Source: Geomonas sp. Red32 (GTDB lineage: Bacteria > Desulfobacterota > Desulfuromonadia > Geobacterales > Geobacteraceae). Taken from it: a DNA stretch of 64,000 nucleotides. Location of the stretch: positions 62,001 through 126,000 of the forward strand of contig NZ_JAKLOY010000004.1 in assembly GCF_023652955.1 (NCBI RefSeq), in the 5' to 3' direction. Shown here piece after piece: positions 58,125 to 64,000 of the stretch. Made by a program: the position numbers and the translations under genes. The notes beneath the pieces are model-generated. The model worked only from the letters and a program-made list of their open reading frames with translations, had not been told where the DNA came from and ran no database searches. Numbering within the stretch: position 1 is the first letter of the stretch; each line of letters opens with the position of its first letter.

Positions 58125-59704
58125 TTCTTCGGTGCCCCCTCCTCTTCCTTGTGCAGCTTGTACTCGATGGAGTCGATGAGGGCCTGGTAGGAGGCTTCGA
58201 TCACGTTCGAGGAGACCCCGACCGTGCCCCAGCGTCCTTCCTTGTCCCCGGACTCGATGAGCACACGGATGGAAGAGGCGGTTCCCTGCCCGGCGGGGAG
58301 GACCCTGACCTTGTAGTCGTGGAGCTTCATGTCCTTGAGTTTCGGGTAGAACTTCTCGAGCGCCTTTCTGAGCGCGTTGTCGAGCGCGTTGACCGGGCCG
58401 GTCCCCTCGGCGGCGGTGTGCTCGATCTTGCCTCCCACCTTGAGCTTGATGGTGGCCTCGGAGATGGGTGCCTCGTCCTCGTGGCGCTTCTCGTCGATGA
58501 CCCTGAAGCCGATCAGCGAGAAGAACTTGCGGTGGGTGCCGAGCGCCCGTTTCATGAGGAGCTCGAAGGAGGCCTCGGCCCCCTCGAACTGGTAGCCGCG
58601 GTTCTCCATCGACTTGATGTCTTCCAGGATCTCGAGGGTGACCGGGTCCTTGGAGTCGAGGTTGATGTTGAACTCGGTGGCCTTGGCGAGGATGTTGGCC
58701 CGGCCGGAGAGGTCGGAGACCAGCACGCGGGTGGCGTTACCCACCAGCTCGGGACGCATGTGCTCGTAGGTCTCGGGGTGGCGCTGGATGGCCGAGACGT
58801 GCACCCCCCCCTTGTGGGCGAAGGCCGAGTTGCCGACGTAGGCCTGGTGCTTGTCGGGAGCGAGGTTGGCGAGCTCGTAGACGTAGCGGGAGAGGTCGCG
58901 CATCTGCTTCAACTGTTCGCTGGAGACGCAGTCGATCCCCATCTTCACCTTGAGGGCGGGGATGATCGAGCAGAGGTTCGCGTTGCCGCAGCGCTCGCCG
59001 AAGCCGTTGATGGTCCCCTGCACCTGGACGATCCCCTGCTGGACGCCGATGATGCTGTTGGCAACCGCGCACTCGCCGTCGTTGTGGGTGTGGATACCGA
59101 GCGGGGTCTTGATCTGGGCCTTCACCTTGGCGACGATCTCGGAGATCTCGTACGGCATCGAGCCGCCGTTGGTGTCGCAGAGGACGATGCAGTCGGCACC
59201 GGCCTGCTCGGCCGCCTGCAGGGTCTTGATGGCGTACTCGGGGTTGGCCTTGTAGCCGTCGAAGAAGTGCTCGGCGTCGTAGAAGACCTCCGGCATGCGG
59301 GCCTTCAGGTATTCGAGCGAGTCGAAGATCAGCTCCAGGTTCTCCTCGAGCGGGATCCTGAGCGCCTCGCGGACCTGGAAGTCCCAGCTCTTGCCGAAGA
59401 TGGTCACCGCGTCGGCCTCGGACTGCACCAGGGTACGGATGTTCTGGTCCTTGTCCGGGGTGATCTTCGCCCGGCGGGTGGAGCCGAAGGCGGCGATCTT
59501 GGCCTGGTTCAGCTTCTCCCTCTTGATGTCCTTGAAGAAGGAGACGTCCTTGGGATTGCTCCCCGGCCAGCCACCCTCGATGTAATGGATGCCGCTTTCG
59601 TCCAGCCGGTGGGCGATGCGGATCTTGTCTTCCACCAGGAAGGAGATGTCCTCCGCCTGGGTGCCGTCCCTCAGTGTGGTGTCGTAAAGTTTTACCAGGC
59701 TCAT
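58121..59704 (-). CDS. cimA: (R)-citramalate synthase
   Basis: 527 residues from ATG 59704, with AAGGGG upstream; GTG 59710 overlaps that site. N-terminal TIM barrel starting [19 protein letters not shown], metal site [13 protein letters not shown], and the C-terminal LeuA allosteric domain (about 400-527). IPMS/CimA family of the long type, which condenses pyruvate and acetyl-CoA to citramalate for threonine-independent isoleucine synthesis, as known in Geobacter. Confidence 0.93.
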   Translation of the reverse strand: MSLVKLYDTTLRDGTQAEDISFLVEDKIRIAHRLDESGIHYIEGGWPGSNPKDVSFFKDIKREKLNQAKIAAFGSTRRAKITPDKDQNIRTLVQSEADAVTIFGKSWDFQVREALRIPLEENLELIFDSLEYLKARMPEVFYDAEHFFDGYKANPEYAIKTLQAAEQAGADCIVLCDTNGGSMPYEISEIVAKVKAQIKTPLGIHTHNDGECAVANSIIGVQQGIVQVQGTINGFGERCGNANLCSIIPALKVKMGIDCVSSEQLKQMRDLSRYVYELANLAPDKHQAYVGNSAFAHKGGVHVSAIQRHPETYEHMRPELVGNATRVLVSDLSGRANILAKATEFNINLDSKDPVTLEILEDIKSMENRGYQFEGAEASFELLMKRALGTHRKFFSLIGFRVIDEKRHEDEAPISEATIKLKVGGKIEHTAAEGTGPVNALDNALRKALEKFYPKLKDMKLHDYKVRVLPAGQGTASSIRVLIESGDKEGRWGTVGVSSNVIEASYQALIDSIEYKLHKEEEGAPKK

Positions 59705-59823
59705 AATCACCCCTTAAAACCGGTTCTACGTTCTACGTTCTAGGTTCTACGTTACAGTCGCTAAGGACCACACACTGCAGAAGCGGGGAAGTAGGAACGC
59801 GGACATTGTGTCCTGATACGAAA

Positions 59824-59893
59824 AAGTTCCAGGCTCTATCTCCAGGTCCTATGGTTTCTCAACCTGGAACCTGGAACATAGAGCCTGGAACTT
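59824..59893. repeat. 16-bp inverted repeat between lysC and cimA
   Basis: AAGTTCCAGGCTCTAT (59824) and its exact complement at 59878-59893, with inner CCAGGT/ACCTGG pairs, form a large hairpin. A tandem TTCTACG array lies at 59725-59756. Together they occupy most of the 201-bp gap. Confidence 0.65.
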
Positions 59894-59905
59894 GTTTTGT
59901 TTGGT

Positions 59906-61120
59906 TTATTTCGACAGTCCGAAGGCGTCGTGCAGCACGCGGACGGCGAGCTCGGTGTACTTGGCGTCCACCACCACGGAGATCTTGATCTCGGAGGTGG
60001 AGATCATCTGGATGTTGATCCCTTCGGCGGCCAGGGCGGTGAACATCTTGGTGGCGACGCCGGCGTGGCTCCTCATCCCGAGGCCGACGATGGAGACCTT
60101 GGTCACGTTCTCGTCGCAGAGGACTTCCTTGGCGTCGACGGCCTCGGCGGTCTCCTTGGTGATGGAGAGGGCCTTCTTGAAGTCGGCCTGGGGAACGGTG
60201 AAGGTGAAGTCGGTGAGCCCATCCTCGGAGACGTTCTGGACGATCATGTCGACCGAGATGTTGGCCTCGGAGAGCGGGGAAAGGATCTTGGCAGCGATCC
60301 CCGGGCGGTCGGGTACCTGCATGACGGCTATTTTCACTTCATCCTTGGCATACGCGATACCGGAGACGAGCACTGCTTCCATTTCTTTATCCTCCTTGGT
60401 GACCATGGTCCCGAGATTTTCATTGAAGCTGGAGCGGACGTGGACGTCCACGTTGTACTTCATGGCGAACTCCACCGAACGGATCTGGAGCACCTTGGCG
60501 CCCAGGCTGGCCAGTTCCAGCATTTCCTCGTAGGAGATGCGCTCGATCTTCTTGGCGTCCTTGCAGATGTTGGGGTCGGTGGTGTAGACGCCGTCGACGT
60601 CGGTGAAGATCTCGCAGACGTCGGCCTTGAGGGCGGCCGCCATGGCCACCGCCGAGGTGTCGGAACCGCCGCGCCCGAGGGTGGTGATGGAACCGGAGGC
60701 ATCCACCCCCTGGAAGCCGGCCACGATGATGATGGTCCCTTCCTTGATGTCGGCGCGGACCTTGTTGTCCGGGATCTCCTCGATGCGGGCCTTGGAGTAG
60801 GAGCTATCGGTCATGATGGGGATCTGGAAGCCCAGGTAGGACTTTGCCTTGTACCCCATCGATTTCAGGCACATGGCCAAAAGGGCGATGGAAACCTGCT
60901 CGCCGGCGGCCACCAGGACGTCGTATTCGCGGGCATCCGGGAACTCGCTGAGCTCGTTGGCAAGGGCCACCAGCTTGTTGGTCTCTCCGGACATGGCGGA
61001 AACCACGACCACCATGTCGTTGCCGGCGTCGTAGGTCTTGGCGACTCTCTTCGCAACGTTGCGTATCCGCTCGATGGAACCCATGGAGGTGCCACCGTAT
61101 TTTTGGACTACCAATGCCAT
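59906..61120 (-). CDS. lysC: Aspartate kinase
   Basis: 404 residues, GGAGGAC upstream of ATG 61120. Signature [15 protein letters not shown], kinase core with [19 protein letters not shown], and two C-terminal ACT domains ([19 protein letters not shown]) for feedback by lysine and/or threonine. First step of the aspartate pathway. Confidence 0.96.
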   Translation of the reverse strand: MALVVQKYGGTSMGSIERIRNVAKRVAKTYDAGNDMVVVVSAMSGETNKLVALANELSEFPDAREYDVLVAAGEQVSIALLAMCLKSMGYKAKSYLGFQIPIMTDSSYSKARIEEIPDNKVRADIKEGTIIIVAGFQGVDASGSITTLGRGGSDTSAVAMAAALKADVCEIFTDVDGVYTTDPNICKDAKKIERISYEEMLELASLGAKVLQIRSVEFAMKYNVDVHVRSSFNENLGTMVTKEDKEMEAVLVSGIAYAKDEVKIAVMQVPDRPGIAAKILSPLSEANISVDMIVQNVSEDGLTDFTFTVPQADFKKALSITKETAEAVDAKEVLCDENVTKVSIVGLGMRSHAGVATKMFTALAAEGINIQMISTSEIKISVVVDAKYTELAVRVLHDAFGLSK

Positions 61121-61415
61121 GTCAGTCCTCCTTGTACTCGACTAATAAATCCACCCGGGCGAAGCCGGACGGGTAGTTTGGGATCACTTTTAATAACACA
61201 ATCGTCTTGGGGATCAAAACATTTTTTTAACCAGCCAAGGCCGCTTTCGGCGGCTACCGGCCGCCCCCGGCGGAGGCTTGCCTCACCGGTGTTTGGTGCT
61301 CGAAAGGGCAAACTGCCGAAGGTTCAGCTGCTTCGGCGGGCGTGGCGTATACGGAAGCGGCAGTACGCGGTTATAAAACACCCGGGGCCGGGGCCAAGCC
61401 GGGAAACGGGCCCGG
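61121..61415 (-). other. lysC leader region with G/C-rich hairpins
   Basis: Minus strand between tsaE and lysC. Several stems are possible, including CTGCCGAAG/CTTCGGCAG (around 61312-61340) and GCCGC-GAAA-GCGGC (around 61245). An AT-rich stretch near 61190-61235 may hold the lysC promoter. No known riboswitch was recognised. Confidence 0.4.
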
Positions 61416-61886
61416 TCAGGAGGGGAAAAGCCCGGCCAAAAGTGCCGCCCCTCTCCCGCTTTCGGCGGCGAAGGCGACCGTCCGGGCGTCGCCACCTGCA
61501 TGGGAGAGGGAAACGGTGAGGGTTCCTTCCGGCAGCTCCCCCTCCAGCCTCTCGGCCCATTCGACCAGGCAGGCCCCGCCGCCGTCGAAGTATTCCTCGA
61601 ACCCGAGCGAGTCGATGTCCTCGGGCCCGGCGAGGCGGTAGAGGTCGAAGTGGTAGAGGGGGATCCTCCCCTGGTAGATGTTGAGGATCGTGTAAGTGGG
61701 GCTGGTTACCGGGGTGCCGGGATCGACGGCAAGGCCCGCCGCCACCCCCTTGGAGAACTGCGTCTTCCCCGCCCCCAGCTCGCCTACCAGGGCCACGAAG
61801 TCTCCCGGCTCCAAAAGGCGCCCCAGCCGCTCGCCCAGCTCCACCGTCTCCCTCTCGCTCGAGGTTTCCACCGTCACCACACCCAC
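61416..61886 (-). CDS. tsaE: tRNA threonylcarbamoyladenosine biosynthesis ATPase
   Basis: 156 residues from GTG 61886. Walker A GELGAGKTQFSKGVA, TSPTYTILNIYQG and HFDLYRL are TsaE marks. ATPase that helps TsaB/TsaD make t6A37 in ANN-decoding tRNAs. Its start overlaps the CBS gene stop by one base and nnr lies upstream, a frequent nnr-tsaE association. Confidence 0.94.
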   Translation of the reverse strand: MGVVTVETSSERETVELGERLGRLLEPGDFVALVGELGAGKTQFSKGVAAGLAVDPGTPVTSPTYTILNIYQGRIPLYHFDLYRLAGPEDIDSLGFEEYFDGGGACLVEWAERLEGELPEGTLTVSLSHAGGDARTVAFAAESGRGAALLAGLFPS

Positions 61887-62335
61887 TACCCGATCATGGT
61901 CCGGATGAGGTCGATGCGGGAGACGATCCCGACCAGCTTGCCGGCATCCACCACCGGCACCGAGTGGACCTTGCGGGTGGAGAGGATGTCGGCGACCTCG
62001 CTCAGCGAGGTGCCGGGGCGAACCGTGGCGACGTTGCGGGTGCAGATCTCGCCGGCGGTCTGGGCGGTCATCTTCTGCAGCTCCTTCTCGAAACGCTTCT
62101 CGCTCTCGAGGTAGATGACCCAGTCGAAGATGGAGACCACGGTCGGGATGTGGAGGTTCTTATCCTGCTCGACCAGGTCGCTCTCCGACACGATGCCGAT
62201 GAGGGTTCCGTCGTCGGCCACCACCGGTGCGGCGCTTATGTGCTTGTCGGCGAAGAGCTTCGCCAGGTCGCGGACGGTGGTGTCGGGGCGGACGGTGATC
62301 AGGTCCTTGGTCATGATTTCTTGCGCTGTCAACAT
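61886..62335 (-). CDS. Two-CBS-domain protein
   Basis: 149 residues. CBS1 about 1-60 (MTKDLITVRPDTTVRDLAKL) and CBS2 about 90-149 (CTRNVATVRPGTSLSEVADI), each ending in a GIVS strand. Binds adenosine nucleotides as a sensor; no effector domain. Between nnr and tsaE in the same operon. Confidence 0.9.
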   Translation of the reverse strand: MLTAQEIMTKDLITVRPDTTVRDLAKLFADKHISAAPVVADDGTLIGIVSESDLVEQDKNLHIPTVVSIFDWVIYLESEKRFEKELQKMTAQTAGEICTRNVATVRPGTSLSEVADILSTRKVHSVPVVDAGKLVGIVSRIDLIRTMIG

Positions 62336-62402
62336 GGGAGCTCCTTTGTCGAACGTGCTGGTGGACGTCGGTGGACGTCGTGGACCTATCTAAGCGAAAT
62401 GG

Positions 62403-63941
62403 TCAGGGCGCCGTTAGGCTTTTCAGCGCCTCGGGGAGCGCCTCCTGGACGTCGGTGGCAGCCAGGCCGCAGGTGCCGCGGCGGGCAGCCGCCAGGTCGG
62501 CTGCGTGGCCGTGCAGGAAGACTCCGAGGCAGCAGGCGTCGAAGAGCGGGTATCCCTGCCCAACGAGGGAGGCTACCACCCCGGTGAGGACATCCCCCAT
62601 GCCGCCCGAGGCCATCCCCGGGTTGCCGCTGCCGTTGATGGCGACCCGGCCGTCGGGGGCGGCGACGACGGTCCGGGCCCCCTTCAGGATCAGGTAGACG
62701 CGGTGCGAGGTGGCGAAGGCGCGGGCGCACCCGAGACGGTCGCTCTCGATCTCGGCGATGCTCGCGCCGGTCAGCCGGGACATCTCGCCGGGATGCGGGG
62801 TGAGGACGGTCTCCCCGGGACGGCTGGCGAGGAGCGCCACGTTGGCGGCCACCGCGTTGAGGCCGTCGGCGTCGATCACGAGCGGCAGCCCGAGCGAGGC
62901 GGCCAGCGAGTGTACCAGGTAGACGGTCGAAGGGTCGGTACCGATCCCCGGCCCGAGGGCGACCACATCCTTTCCCTTTGCCAAGTGCAGGATCTCTCCC
63001 AAAAGTCCCGCAGTCAGGTGCGTGGCGTCCGCCCTCCCGAGCGGCACGGTCATCGCCTCCGTGCTCTTCGCTTCCAGGATGGCGTTCAGTCCGGCCGGCA
63101 CCGCGAGAGTCACGAGCCCCGAGCCGGTGCGGACCGCGCTGTTGGCGGACATGGCGGCGGCGCCGGTCTTCCCGCTGGAGCCCGCCACCACCAGGCAGTG
63201 GCCGTTACTCCCCTTGTGGCTGGTGAGCGGCCGGGGGCGCATGAGCGAGGCGGTGGCAGCGGCGTTAATGAAATTATACCCCTCCGCTTCGGCTACCACC
63301 TGCCCGGGCATGCCGATCTCGCGGACCAGGAGCCTGCCGCCGCATTGCGCGCCGGGGTAGAGGACGTTGCCGAGCTTGGCCAGGGCGAAGGAGACGGTGA
63401 TGTCGGCCCGCACCGCCCTCCCGAGGATCCTCCCGTTACCGGCGTCGACCCCTGAGGGGATATCGACCGCCACCACCGGGACGCCGCTCTCGTTGATGGC
63501 GTCGATGGCCTCCCCGTAGATCCCGGTCACCTCGCTCTTCACGCCGGTACCGAGCAGGGCGTCGACGATGACATCGGCCCGCGAGAAAAGGCCGCGGTGT
63601 GCCCCTATCCCGTCGGGCGCAAAGACCACCCGTCCCATCTCCAGGCGGTTGAGGTTGACCGCGGCGTCCCCGGTCACCGAATCGGTGGCGGCCAGAAGGA
63701 GCACCGGGGCGTTCCACCCCCGCTCGGACAACAGGCGGGAGATCACGAAGCCGTCGCCGCCGTTGTTCCCCTTCCCCGCCACGATAAGGACGGTCTTTCC
63801 CGCGCCCGGGCCGTAGGCCTCGTCGATGGCGTCCGCGCATCCCTTCCCGGCGTTCTCCATCAGCGTCACCCCGGGGATTCCGAACTCCCCGATGGCCCGC
63901 TTGTCCATCTGCTGCATGACCTGTCCGCTGACCACTTTCAT
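62403..63941 (-). CDS. nnr: Bifunctional NAD(P)HX epimerase/dehydratase
   Basis: 512 residues. N-terminal YjeF epimerase (about 1-215, VAGKGNNGGDGFVISRLLSE and VDIPSGVDAGNGRI), C-terminal ADP-dependent dehydratase (about 225-505, ALGPGIGTD, LTPHPGEMSRLTG, NGSGNPGMASGGMGDVLTG). Repairs hydrated NAD(P)H. Its start is directly against the acpS stop. Confidence 0.96.
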   Translation of the reverse strand: MKVVSGQVMQQMDKRAIGEFGIPGVTLMENAGKGCADAIDEAYGPGAGKTVLIVAGKGNNGGDGFVISRLLSERGWNAPVLLLAATDSVTGDAAVNLNRLEMGRVVFAPDGIGAHRGLFSRADVIVDALLGTGVKSEVTGIYGEAIDAINESGVPVVAVDIPSGVDAGNGRILGRAVRADITVSFALAKLGNVLYPGAQCGGRLLVREIGMPGQVVAEAEGYNFINAAATASLMRPRPLTSHKGSNGHCLVVAGSSGKTGAAAMSANSAVRTGSGLVTLAVPAGLNAILEAKSTEAMTVPLGRADATHLTAGLLGEILHLAKGKDVVALGPGIGTDPSTVYLVHSLAASLGLPLVIDADGLNAVAANVALLASRPGETVLTPHPGEMSRLTGASIAEIESDRLGCARAFATSHRVYLILKGARTVVAAPDGRVAINGSGNPGMASGGMGDVLTGVVASLVGQGYPLFDACCLGVFLHGHAADLAAARRGTCGLAATDVQEALPEALKSLTAP

Positions 63942-64000
63942 CTAGCGCTCCAGTATCACCATGGCGACGGCGCACCCTGCGTCGTGGGAAAGGGAAAGGT
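63942..64000 (-). CDS. acpS: Holo-ACP synthase, C-terminal end (partial)
   Basis: The last 18 residues, LSLSHDAGCAVAMVILER, before TAG 63942-63944. SLSHD..AVA is the AcpS C-terminal motif, and acpS-nnr-tsaE is a common order. The rest is outside the window. Confidence 0.8.
   Translation of the reverse strand, partial: LSLSHDAGCAVAMVILER

Noticed and set aside
61121..61415. Cyclic dinucleotide or lysine riboswitch ahead of lysC
   Set aside because: Some GEMM-like words are present, but the conserved core and paired stems could not be aligned; left as an uncharacterised leader.

Overview
The window is a GC-rich bacterial chromosome segment that most resembles the Geobacteraceae (Geobacter, Geomonas and relatives; Desulfobacterota). 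The pointers are a PII-GlnA pair plus a separate type III glutamine synthetase, a VorB-type 2-oxoacid:ferredoxin oxidoreductase cluster, citramalate synthase, a MucR-family regulator, several sigma-54 promoters, many small zinc-ribbon proteins and abundant G/C-run intergenic repeats. This is inference from gene content; no database search was possible.

Layout. 1-3.6 kb: the end of a fumarylacetoacetate-hydrolase-family gene, then an accessory patch with an MqsR-like toxin, a zinc-finger/HTH/Panacea antitoxin and an unrecognised three-gene operon (zinc protein, membrane protein, HEXXH metallopeptidase). 3.9-10.5 kb: a sigma-54 enhancer-binding regulator divergent from an azoreductase and a TolC/EmrA/EmrB-type efflux operon, with a clear -24/-12 promoter and upstream repeats between them. 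10.7-11.3 kb: a fibronectin-fold protein. 11.95-17.54 kb: a decaying integrative element (Island 1) inserted in the 3' end of tRNA-Gly. It carries a tyrosine integrase, a broken excisionase, a rolling-circle-type Rep gene broken by two in-frame TAG codons and a frameshift, and two unknown cargo genes. 17.7-20.3 kb: a short core block (thioesterase, lipoprotein, GluQ-RS, PpnP, DUF2019). 20.48-27.86 kb: a second element (Island 2) inserted at the rho-independent terminator of glnA. It carries a Rep-like protein, a PD-(D/E)XK nuclease-like protein, a zinc-ribbon membrane protein, an XRE repressor, a serine recombinase and a large tyrosine integrase.

27.9-33.2 kb is a nitrogen-assimilation block (glnA, glnB, an M23 peptidase, glnN). 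Both glutamine synthetase units have a sigma-54-type promoter preceded by a pair of TTAGGCA elements about 31 bp apart, which suggests one shared activator. From 33.4 kb to the end the window is core genome, nearly all on the minus strand: hrpB, a HAD phosphatase, a PAP2 phosphatase, an SLBB polysaccharide-export protein, tRNA-Glu and tRNA-Gln, the 2-oxoacid:ferredoxin oxidoreductase, mucR (plus strand), rluB, accA, dnaE, hisS, a REC-GGDEF protein, comEC, small proteins, a ComEA-like protein, cimA, lysC, tsaE, a CBS protein, nnr and the end of acpS.

Two families of G/C-run inverted repeats recur in the gaps of the core genome and none was seen inside either island. The most interesting material is the pair of adjacent, unrelated integrative elements, the shared nitrogen promoter architecture, and the operon at 1.6-3.5 kb.
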